DNA from: Bacteroidota bacterium
GTDB taxonomy: Bacteria > Bacteroidota > Ignavibacteria > UBA10030 > F1-140-MAGs086
Direction of reading: 5' to 3'
Length of the DNA: 9,470 nucleotides
Assembly: GCA_005792205.1 (NCBI GenBank)
Contig: SXSO01000044.1
Location: 1-9,470, forward strand
The position numbers and the translations under genes are program-made. The notes under the pieces are model-generated. The model worked only from the letters and a program-made list of their open reading frames with translations. It did not search any database and was not told where the DNA came from. Numbering within the stretch: position 1 is the stretch's first letter; every line of letters begins with the position of its first letter. Positions 1 through 6,397 of the stretch are shown piece after piece.

Positions 1-31
1 AATGCAACAATGGAAATAAATATGTAAAAGT

Positions 32-61
32 AAAAAGCAGAAACAAAAATTTCTGCTTTTT
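32..61. terminator. Bidirectional hairpin terminator downstream of proS
   Basis: A perfect 12-bp inverted repeat (32-43 and 50-61) with core AGCAGAAA/TTTCTGCT and a 6-base loop (CAAAAA). The right arm runs into T residues, and the left arm begins with five A, so both strands give a stem followed by a U run. It begins immediately beyond the proS stop codon (62-64 on the complement), so it can end proS. It can also end a rightward gene that must lie mostly left of the window. A short open stretch in frame 1 stops at 25-27, five bases before the stem, and may be the last codons of that gene, but too little is present to call it. Confidence 0.85.
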
Positions 62-1759
62 TTATTTATGTATGAAATCTAAGATAAAAGTTTTTATGTC
101 CTCAATTTTTAAAATGCTTCTTTCTCCACTATTTCTAAATTTAATTTCAATATTTCCGTTTTTTACATTTCTTTCACTCACAATAAGTTGAATTGGAACT
201 CCAAGCAAATCAGCATCTTTAAATTTGACACCAGCAGTTATATTTAACCTATTATCATAAATTACATCAACCTGATTTTCTTTAAGTTCATTGTAAATGT
301 TTTCTGCTGTGTTCATAATATTTTGATTATCTGTATTTACAGAAATCAAATGAACATCAAACGGAGAAAGTTTTTTTTCCCAAATTATTCCATCTTCATC
401 AGAATGTTGTTCAATAAAACATGCAATAATTCTTTCAATTCCAATTCCATAACTTCCCATAATTATTGGAACTTGTTTCCCTTCTTCGTTTAAAACTGTC
501 GCATTCATTGAAGTTGCATATTTTGTTCCAAGTTTAAAAATATGACCAAGTTCAATTGCAGTTATGATTTTAAGTGGAGAAGAACAATTTACACAAGGTT
601 CATTTTCTTCAACAGTTCTAATATCAGCATAAAATTCAATACTTGTATCACGAATTAAATCAATATTTACAATATGAAAATCATTTTTATTTGCACCACA
701 AACAAGTTGATTTAAATTTTCAAGTCGTTTATCAGCAATAATTTTTACATTTTTTAAATTTACAGGACCAAGTGAACCACCATCTGCTCCAAAAATTTCA
801 ACCAATTTTTCATCTTCAATTTTTTCTATTTCACCGTGCAAATATTTTTTCAATTTTTCTTCATTGAGTTTGTCATTTCCCATCATTAAAATTAAAACCG
901 GTTTTTCATCAACTTTATACACAACTGATTTTGCAAGATGCGATTTATCAGTTTTTAAAAATTCAGAAAGTTGATTTATTGTTTTTATGTTTGGTGTAAA
1001 AATTTCTTCAATTGTTTTTGAAATTTTTTCTCGTTCAATTTTTTGCGGATTAGATGTTGCAATTTCAATATTAGAAGCATAATTACAATTTTCACAAACC
1101 ACTGCAAAATCTTCTCCACCTTCTTTTGATTCAACTAAAAATTCTTGAGAATTGTTTCCTCCCATTGCTCCACTTGAAGCACCAACAATAAAAAACTTTA
1201 AACCACATCGTGAAAAAATTTTTTTGTATGCTTCACTATGCAAATCATAACTTTTATTTAAACCTTCCAATATACAATCAAGAGAATATGAATCCTTCAT
1301 TGTAAATTCTCTTCCCCTCAAAACTCCAGAACGAGGTCGCGGTTCGTTTCTAAATTTAGTTTGAATTTGATACCAAATCTGTGGAAGTTCTTTGTAAGAT
1401 TTTAAATTATTTTTTGCAATGTTACAAATTATTTCTTCGTGAGTTGGAGCAAGTATATAGTTTCGATTTTTTACATGAAACATTGTATCTCCAAACGCTT
1501 CTACGCGATTTGTTTCTTCCCAAATTTCAATTGGATTAAGTGCAGGAAGATGAAATTCTTGTCCACCAATTGTATCCATTTCTTCTCTTACAATTTGACA
1601 AACTTTTTTTAAAACTCTATATCCAATTGGAAGAAACGAATAAATTCCAGAAGATAACATACGAATAAGTCCCGCACGAAGCATAAGTTTGTGACTTTTA
1701 ATTTGGGCTTCAGTTGGGATTTCTTTTAAAGTTGGAAAAAATGCATTTGAAATTTTCAT
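62..1759 (-). CDS. proS: Prolyl-tRNA synthetase, bacterial type with editing insertion
   Basis: Charges tRNA-Pro with proline in the cytoplasm (class II aminoacyl-tRNA synthetase, 565 residues, a normal length for the bacterial long form). Visible in order: class II motif 1 region (about 37-75); the APTHEE loop at 104-109, matching the TxE proline-site loop; motif 2 with R137-N-E and the REF stretch at 150-152; an inserted editing (INS/YbaK-like) domain at about 240-385 with the LAKSVVY lysine K277 and a GSLGP loop (328-332) fitting the GxxxP motif; motif 3 GSYGIGIER with R443; and a C-terminal anticodon-binding domain from about 465. Two CxxC pairs (C222/C225 and C389/C392) flank the insertion and could bind zinc. 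The ATG at 1757-1759 gives the usual N-terminus. There is no clear Shine-Dalgarno sequence. The gene is divergent from mazG with 81 bases between them and is followed directly by a hairpin terminator, so it appears monocistronic. Confidence 0.97.
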   Translation of the reverse strand: MKISNAFFPTLKEIPTEAQIKSHKLMLRAGLIRMLSSGIYSFLPIGYRVLKKVCQIVREEMDTIGGQEFHLPALNPIEIWEETNRVEAFGDTMFHVKNRNYILAPTHEEIICNIAKNNLKSYKELPQIWYQIQTKFRNEPRPRSGVLRGREFTMKDSYSLDCILEGLNKSYDLHSEAYKKIFSRCGLKFFIVGASSGAMGGNNSQEFLVESKEGGEDFAVVCENCNYASNIEIATSNPQKIEREKISKTIEEIFTPNIKTINQLSEFLKTDKSHLAKSVVYKVDEKPVLILMMGNDKLNEEKLKKYLHGEIEKIEDEKLVEIFGADGGSLGPVNLKNVKIIADKRLENLNQLVCGANKNDFHIVNIDLIRDTSIEFYADIRTVEENEPCVNCSSPLKIITAIELGHIFKLGTKYATSMNATVLNEEGKQVPIIMGSYGIGIERIIACFIEQHSDEDGIIWEKKLSPFDVHLISVNTDNQNIMNTAENIYNELKENQVDVIYDNRLNITAGVKFKDADLLGVPIQLIVSERNVKNGNIEIKFRNSGERSILKIEDIKTFILDFIHK

Positions 1760-1770
1760 TCTTAAAAAAA

Positions 1771-1783
1771 TTTTTGAAATATA
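1771..1783 (-). promoter_or_regulatory. Candidate proS promoter element
   Basis: Read on the minus strand, TATATTTC (1783-1776) is one mismatch from the Bacteroidota -7 pattern TAnnTTTG and sits 16 bases before the proS ATG. The same TATATTTCAAAAA string occurs 17 bases before the large lipoprotein gene (8471-8459). I see no convincing TTTG -33 element at the right distance, so the call rests on the shared string and its position. Confidence 0.35.
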
Positions 1784-1789
1784 AAAAAA

Positions 1790-1819
1790 CTTGAATAATA
1801 ATTTTTATAATTAAGTTTG
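1790..1819 (+). promoter_or_regulatory. Candidate Bacteroidota-type promoter of mazG
   Basis: CTTG at 1790-1793 and TAAGTTTG at 1812-1819 are separated by 18 bases. The second element matches TAnnTTTG, the Bacteroidota -7 consensus, at every fixed position; the first resembles the -33 TTTG, with spacing one base shorter than the usual 19-21. A transcript starting about 7 bases later would have a leader of some 15 nucleotides, ending in a T run directly before the mazG ATG, with no Shine-Dalgarno sequence. The -33 box lies only 6 bases from the proposed proS -7 box on the other strand, so the two polymerase sites would overlap. Confidence 0.5.
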
Positions 1820-1840
1820 TAACTTCGTGAAATTTTTTTT

Positions 1841-2608
1841 ATGAAACATGTATTTGAAAATTTTGTAGAAATTGTAAAACGACTTCGCAAAGAATGTCCT
1901 TGGGATAAAGAGCAAACTCATATGTCAATACGACACAATCTATTGGAAGAAACTTATGAAACAATTGAAACTATTGAAGAAAATAATTTCACTGAATTAA
2001 AAAAAGAATTGGGCGATATACTTTTACATGTTGTGATGCATTCAATAATTGCTGAGGAAGAAAAAAAGTTTAATTTAGAAGAAGTAATTCAACTTGAAAT
2101 AGAAAAACTTATAAGAAGACATCCTCACATTTTTGGAAATGTAAAAGTAAATAATGTTTTAGAAGTAAAACAAAATTGGGAGAAAATAAAACTTCAAGAA
2201 GGACGTAATTCAATTTTAGATGGTGTTCCAATTGAACTTCCTGCTTTACAAAAAGCATTTAGGATTCAAGATAAAACTGCAAAAATTGGTTTTCAATGGG
2301 AAAATAAAGATGATGCGTGGAAAAAAGTTGAAGAAGAAATTTCTGAATTTCAAAATGAAGTTAAAACTAATGATGAAAATAAAATTGAAGAAGAGTTTGG
2401 AGATATTCTTTTTGCACTTGTAAATTATGGAAGATATTTGAATATAAATCCTGAAAACGCGTTGCGAAAAACAAATAAAAAATTTATATCGCGATTTAGT
2501 TTTATAGAAAGTGAATTAAAAAAAATTGGAAAAAAAGTTGACGAAAGCTCGTTAGAAGAAATGGATACACTTTGGAATAAAGCAAAAAAAAAACTTAAAT
2601 CATTTTGA
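1841..2608 (+). CDS. mazG: MazG nucleoside triphosphate pyrophosphohydrolase
   Basis: Hydrolyses (d)NTPs to monophosphate and pyrophosphate, a house-cleaning activity; in E. coli it also lowers ppGpp during starvation. The 255 residues are close to the E. coli length (263) and contain two tandem all-alpha MazG domains. The N-terminal domain shows CPWD (19-22), LLEETYE (E36, E37, E40), ELGD (E56, D59) and the RRHPH signature (92-96). The C-terminal domain shows FQW (151-153), EExxE (E165, E166, E169) and EFGD (E185, D188), so the metal-binding ExxE/ExxD sets look intact in both. In E. coli the C-terminal domain carries the activity. The ATG at 1841 gives the normal N-terminus. The TGA stop lies inside the 3' end of the convergent phoH gene, a 9-base overlap, leaving no room for an ordinary terminator. 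A run of ten A (2584-2593) lies in the last codons; slippage there would alter only the basic tail. Confidence 0.95.
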   Translation: MKHVFENFVEIVKRLRKECPWDKEQTHMSIRHNLLEETYETIETIEENNFTELKKELGDILLHVVMHSIIAEEEKKFNLEEVIQLEIEKLIRRHPHIFGNVKVNNVLEVKQNWEKIKLQEGRNSILDGVPIELPALQKAFRIQDKTAKIGFQWENKDDAWKKVEEEISEFQNEVKTNDENKIEEEFGDILFALVNYGRYLNINPENALRKTNKKFISRFSFIESELKKIGKKVDESSLEEMDTLWNKAKKKLKSF

Positions 2609-3556
2609 AATATATTTTTCATAAGCATCAATTATATCTTTTACCAATTTATGTCTTACAACATCATTTTTATCAAAATAAACATAGTCAATTCCTTGTA
2701 TGTTTTTTAAAATGTTTTGAATTTCTACAAGTCCAGATGCTGTTTTTGAAGGTAAATCAATTTGAGTTATGTCTCCTGTAATTATTGCACGAGCATTTAT
2801 TCCAAGTCGCGTCAAACACATTTTCATTTGCATACTTGTAGCATTTTGTGCTTCATCTAAAATAATAAACGCGTTATTCAATGTTCGTCCTCTCATATAT
2901 GCAAGCGGTGCAACTTCTATAATTCTTTTTTCAATATAGTTTTGTAATTTTTCAGTTGGAATCATATCATCTAAAGCATCATATAATGGACGCAAATATG
3001 GATTTATTTTTTCTTCCAAATCTCCCGGTAAAAATCCTAAACTCTCTCCCGCTTCAACTGCAGGACGAGTAAGAATTATTTTTGTAATTTCTTGATTTTT
3101 CAATGCAGCAATTGCAAAAGCAACCGCAAGATATGTTTTTCCAGTTCCAGCAGGACCAATTGCAAATACAATATCATTTTCTCTAACTTTTTTTAAGTAT
3201 TCTCTTTGTTTTGGATTTTTAACTTTTATGCATCCATTTTTTGTGTATAAAATAATATCTTCTTTGACATCTTTTGGAAAAACAGTTTCAACTTCTCCAT
3301 TATTTATTATCACAATATCTATAACTTGCTCCAAATCAGAAACTTTTAATTCTCCATTTTTTTTTAAAATATAAGTAAGTTCATTTAAAATTTTTGTAGA
3401 TTGTTCACACTGTTTTTCATTTCCTTGTATGATTAGGTTTTCACCACGAGAAAAAAAAGTTACATCAATTTTTTTCTCAATTGTTTTTAAATTAGAATCA
3501 TTGATTCCAAAAAGTTGAACCAAATCTACATTTTCAAGTTTTATTTTTTTTTCCAT
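2600..3556 (-). CDS. phoH: PhoH-family ATPase (PhoH-like/YbeZ type)
   Basis: A cytoplasmic P-loop ATPase of the PhoH/YbeZ family, 318 residues, linked in other bacteria to RNA metabolism and ribosome-related functions; the exact substrate is not settled. The N-terminal 90 residues form the small alpha/beta domain usual in YbeZ proteins (IIQGNEKQ near 43-50). The ATPase core carries Walker A GPAGTGKT (134-141), the ILTRPAVEAGESLGFLPGD signature (about 161-179), Walker B FIILDEAQN (230-238) and a TGD motif (260-262). I chose the ATG at 3554-3556; the codon before it is TTG, which would add one Met but is unlikely to be the start. There is no Shine-Dalgarno sequence. No ybeY is next to it, unlike the E. 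coli ybeZ-ybeY arrangement. A long hairpin ends 15 bases before the ATG, and a run of nine A sits in codons 2-5. The 3' end overlaps mazG by 9 bases. Confidence 0.93.
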   Translation of the reverse strand: MEKKIKLENVDLVQLFGINDSNLKTIEKKIDVTFFSRGENLIIQGNEKQCEQSTKILNELTYILKKNGELKVSDLEQVIDIVIINNGEVETVFPKDVKEDIILYTKNGCIKVKNPKQREYLKKVRENDIVFAIGPAGTGKTYLAVAFAIAALKNQEITKIILTRPAVEAGESLGFLPGDLEEKINPYLRPLYDALDDMIPTEKLQNYIEKRIIEVAPLAYMRGRTLNNAFIILDEAQNATSMQMKMCLTRLGINARAIITGDITQIDLPSKTASGLVEIQNILKNIQGIDYVYFDKNDVVRHKLVKDIIDAYEKYISK

Positions 3557-3571
3557 CAAATTTTAGTTTGT

Positions 3572-3633
3572 AAAAAAATAAATAAAAAGACCTTTTCTGT
3601 TTTCACAAAAAAGGTCTTTTTATTTATTTTTTT
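3572..3633 (-). terminator. Long perfect hairpin terminator between LysM gene and phoH
   Basis: The arms 3572-3596 and 3609-3633 are a perfect 25-bp inverted repeat around a 12-base loop (3597-3608). The inner stem is AGACCTTTT/AAAAGGTCT; the outer part is A+T only. On the minus strand the transcript forms the GC-containing stem followed by a U-rich tract, as expected of an intrinsic terminator ending the envelope genes, whose last stop codon is 32 bases upstream. It could also act on the plus strand because the arms are symmetrical in A and T. Its promoter-distal edge is only 15 bases from the phoH ATG, so it may instead, or also, act as a leader attenuator of phoH. Confidence 0.85.
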
Positions 3634-3665
3634 GTTGTACAACAAAAATTGAAGTAAATTTTTAT

Positions 3666-4424
3666 TTATAAGTTCTTTTGTTTTCGTAAATAATAATTTC
3701 TCAATGCTGCTTTTTCTTCTGGAGAAAGACCACCTTCATTTTCTGGGATTCGCAATTTTTGTCCCGGATGAATTATATCGGGATTTTTAATTTGCTCTTT
3801 ATTGCCTTGCCAAATTTTTGGCCACATAAATGCGTTTGCATAAACATCTGGTTTTTTAGCAATGTTCCAAAGACAATCTCTGTTCTTTGCCCAAGTTCCA
3901 ACTACGTAATATTTTTCTTGTGACATTGCTTCACTTTCAGAAGAAGCAATTGCTTTTGAATTTCGCATCAATGTTGTCAAATTACTTTGTAAATTAAAAA
4001 TTCTTGTTGCAAAACGTGGGAGTTTTGCTGGCTTCATTTTTACCATCTCATCAACTCGTGTTGAAATTATTGAGATTTCATCAGCAAATTTTATTAACTC
4101 TTCGTCTGAAATTCTCATAAGGTCATTAACTCGTGCTTCATGTTTTTCAAGCTCTTTTGAGAATTGTTCAAGTTCTGCTTTATTGGTTTCATAAAGTTTG
4201 AAAAGTTCATTTTCTGCTGCTACAATATCTACATCAAGTTTTGAAATAATTTGACTTAGTTTTGCAATTTCGTTTACAAGGTTTTCCAAATCATTTACAG
4301 AAGCATCTCGTTTTGCTCTTGTTTCTGTCATTTGTTTTTGCCATTCTTCTTTTGTCATTTCTTGTGCAAAAGAAAATGAGAAAAATAAAATTGCAATAAT
4401 TATTTGAGAAAATATTTTGTTCAT
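3666..4424 (-). CDS. Secreted coiled-coil protein with C-terminal LysM domain
   Basis: A predicted 252-residue periplasmic protein likely to bind peptidoglycan. With the ATG at 4422-4424 it begins with a clear signal peptide: MNK, a hydrophobic stretch and a cleavage site after SFA (residue 20). The open frame extends upstream to 4475, but that would add 17 polar residues before the signal peptide and overlap the preceding gene, so I reject it. Residues about 24-125 are charged and helical, with Leu/Ile at coiled-coil spacing (LENLVNEIAKLSQIISKLD). A short Pro/basic linker (130-140) and a second helical part follow. Residues 172-227 form an extended LysM domain, from YYVVG through LWNIAKKPDVY and IHPGQKLRIP; this form has a longer middle than the minimal ~45-residue LysM. 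The tail is basic. It starts 16 bases after the small lipoprotein gene, suggesting one transcript ending at the hairpin downstream. No enzymatic domain is seen; a structural envelope role is inferred. Confidence 0.88.
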   Translation of the reverse strand: MNKIFSQIIIAILFFSFSFAQEMTKEEWQKQMTETRAKRDASVNDLENLVNEIAKLSQIISKLDVDIVAAENELFKLYETNKAELEQFSKELEKHEARVNDLMRISDEELIKFADEISIISTRVDEMVKMKPAKLPRFATRIFNLQSNLTTLMRNSKAIASSESEAMSQEKYYVVGTWAKNRDCLWNIAKKPDVYANAFMWPKIWQGNKEQIKNPDIIHPGQKLRIPENEGGLSPEEKAALRNYYLRKQKNL

Positions 4425-4440
4425 AGATTTTTTTAAAGAT

Positions 4441-4707
4441 TTATTTTGTTCCATTTTGTGCTGATTTAATTTCATCTTGAATTTGTTTAAGTTTTTCTTC
4501 TTTTTCTTTTATTAAACTTTCCAAACCAAATTTTTCTTTTTCTTTGGCATTAATTTGAAGTTCAAGTTCTGCTATTTCAGCACGAAGTTTTGTGAGTTGA
4601 AGCATTTCTTCTTCGGAAGGTTTGTTGCTACAACTTGTTAAAAACAAAGATGTAGAAAAAATTCCCAAAAGAAGAATAAATGAAATTTTATTTTTGGTTT
4701 TGTTCAT
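4441..4707 (-). CDS. Small coiled-coil lipoprotein
   Basis: An 88-residue predicted lipoprotein. The N-terminus MNKTKNK is followed by a hydrophobic segment and the lipobox LTSC, giving lipidated Cys26 and a mature peptide of 63 residues. Positions 38, 41, 45, 48, 52, 55, 59, 62, 66, 69, 73, 76, 80 and 83 follow an unbroken 3-4 heptad pattern and are L, L, I, L, I, K, K, L, I, K, L, I, I, A, so the mature protein is almost entirely one coiled coil with three lysines in the core positions. It ends in Gly-Thr-Lys. The size, lipid anchor, single helix and C-terminal Lys resemble the architecture of Braun's lipoprotein (Lpp), but I see no sequence homology to Lpp, so covalent peptidoglycan attachment is only an idea. 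It lies 16 bases before the LysM gene and probably shares its transcript; 84 bases separate it from the barrel gene upstream. Confidence 0.85.
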   Translation of the reverse strand: MNKTKNKISFILLLGIFSTSLFLTSCSNKPSEEEMLQLTKLRAEIAELELQINAKEKEKFGLESLIKEKEEKLKQIQDEIKSAQNGTK

Positions 4708-4791
4708 AATTATTGTTATTTAAAAATTTGTGAGAAAGATAAAAATTTAAAATGACAAATTATAATAATTTTTGATTATTTATTTTTAATT

Positions 4792-6396
4792 TCAAAATCT
4801 AAATTTCATTCCAACACCAAATGAAACTTGATTGATTGCCTTTGGTGTTGGTGTAAAAATATATACTATATTTTCAAAACCAACATCTATGTTTCCATAA
4901 TAAAAATCAAATCCAAAACCTCCAGCAATATTAAATTTATTTTTTCCACCAATTCCAATTCCCATTCTTATTGGAAACCATTTCACTAATCTATATTCAC
5001 TTCCAAATGAAATTCTTGTTCGTTTTGAATTTCCAGGAGCATCATTAAACCCTTTTTGTAATTGAACACCAATTAAAATATCTCCAACATGTTTTATTGG
5101 TTGCATCCAAGATATACCTATATTTAATGCTGTTGGAAGTTGGGAAGAAAATTCTTTTACTGTATCACCTTCTAAGTTTTTTATATCACTTGTCAATTTA
5201 TCTACAAATTTTTCAATACTATCTTGCGATTGTTGACTTACTAAATTTGAAATTGAAATATATGATTCAATTGAGTTTTCAATCACATTTTTAGACCACT
5301 TAATTTTTCCAATATCAGTTAAACTCATTCCAAAACTTATTCCATTTAAGATTTCACAATTTATTCCCAAATCAAAGGCAAAACCATTTCCCGATGGAGA
5401 AAAAAATCTATCAAAAAAATTTTTTGCAGAATCTAAAAAATCTCCAGTTGTAGAAATAAAATGAATATTTGCATTTCCATAAATGTTGTACAAAGAATCA
5501 ATTCCGTTTGCATTTAGTTGTGTTCCTAAATTCACATTATATTTATCTAAATTGAAATACGCAAAACCTTGAATAATTTTTGGAGAAATTCCAAATGAAA
5601 AATTCTTCAAATACTCATTTTCAAAATTAATTTCTTTTGCGTAAGCAATTGCAATCTCTTGATATATTTGACCTTCTATTTTTGTTCCACTAAAATCATA
5701 TTGAGAACCATTAATTGAAAAACCATAAAGCGGAAATCTAATATAATCTTTTGGAATGTTGAAATTTACATTTACTTTTTCTGTTATCGCAAATCCAAGA
5801 TGTCCATATTTTTTTGTGTGAATTGTAGATGCAAAAAGTTTTGTCTCAAAATCAAAATTATTTTCTGCAATTCCTTCGGGAAAAATTTTTAATATCTCAT
5901 TTTTATCATTATCAGATAAATGTTTTCCAATTTTTTTTCCATTTACAATTTCTCCTGTAAAAAATTTCGAATAAATGTCATAATTGAAAAAATCACTTCC
6001 AAACTGCATACTAACTGGTAAAAACGTAAATGTAAAATTAGGAAGTTCTTCATCTATATATGCGATTGAATCATAACGTGTTTTTCTAAAAATTTTATTC
6101 TCTTCAAAAAAATATGATGTATCTTGAAATGTTTTGGAAATAAGGGAATCAATTATATTTTGAGTTAATACCGTTTTAAATTCACCAATCACAGTATCTT
6201 TTACTAAATTAAATGTAAGTTTAATTTTTCCTTTTGGTCTATCAAATGATGCAAGTCGTGATGGATTTGTTCCAATTGCTTCAATTCCTCCTGTTGTTGC
6301 AACAAAAATATTTCCCATTGAAATTCCAGAAATTCCACTTTTTTCTCCCGCAAAAGAATGGCAAAATAAAAAAAGAAGTAAAAATAATTTTTTCAT
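4792..6396 (-). CDS. Outer-membrane beta-barrel protein, DUF5723/PorV-like
   Basis: A predicted 534-residue outer-membrane protein. It starts with a signal peptide (MKKLFLLLFLFCHSFA, cleavage before GE), then GISGISMGNIFVATTGGIEAIGTNPSRLA (21-49, interrupted here only as a landmark), the pattern typical of PorV/UPF0164/DUF5723 proteins, where an NPAxLA-like motif is expected. GFAFDLG (338-344) and SLTDIGKIKW (358-367) also fit DUF5723 proteins of the FCB group. Many alternating aromatic strands follow, and the chain ends in KFRF, a C-terminal Phe as in barrel proteins. I start at the ATG at 6394-6396, one base after the stop of the preceding lipoprotein gene (TAAAATG), which gives translational coupling; a GGGAAGAGG stretch lies upstream. 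The ATG at 6408 would give an 11-base overlap and is the alternative; 6450 is unlikely. Substrate or partner is unknown. Confidence 0.82.
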   Translation of the reverse strand: MKKLFLLLFLFCHSFAGEKSGISGISMGNIFVATTGGIEAIGTNPSRLASFDRPKGKIKLTFNLVKDTVIGEFKTVLTQNIIDSLISKTFQDTSYFFEENKIFRKTRYDSIAYIDEELPNFTFTFLPVSMQFGSDFFNYDIYSKFFTGEIVNGKKIGKHLSDNDKNEILKIFPEGIAENNFDFETKLFASTIHTKKYGHLGFAITEKVNVNFNIPKDYIRFPLYGFSINGSQYDFSGTKIEGQIYQEIAIAYAKEINFENEYLKNFSFGISPKIIQGFAYFNLDKYNVNLGTQLNANGIDSLYNIYGNANIHFISTTGDFLDSAKNFFDRFFSPSGNGFAFDLGINCEILNGISFGMSLTDIGKIKWSKNVIENSIESYISISNLVSQQSQDSIEKFVDKLTSDIKNLEGDTVKEFSSQLPTALNIGISWMQPIKHVGDILIGVQLQKGFNDAPGNSKRTRISFGSEYRLVKWFPIRMGIGIGGKNKFNIAGGFGFDFYYGNIDVGFENIVYIFTPTPKAINQVSFGVGMKFRF

Positions 6397-6397
6397 T

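Noticed and set aside
1..27. Possible last codons of a plus-strand gene (frame 1 stop at 25-27)
   Set aside because: Position just before a terminator is suggestive, but eight codons with no family signal cannot support a gene call or even fix the frame.
2220..2631. Open frames inside mazG and across its end (2220-2423 on +, 2425-2631 on -)
   Set aside because: They lie inside or antisense to mazG, give low-complexity Lys/Phe-rich peptides and have no recognisable motif.
4425..4475. Extended start for the LysM protein at 4475
   Set aside because: It would put 17 polar residues before a clean signal peptide and overlap the upstream lipoprotein gene; the ATG at 4424 gives normal spacing.
4708..4791. 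Promoter before the small lipoprotein gene (TATAATTTG near 4756-4764 on the minus strand)
   Set aside because: The spacing within the motif is one base too long for TAnnTTTG and no -33 element is clear; not strong enough to list.
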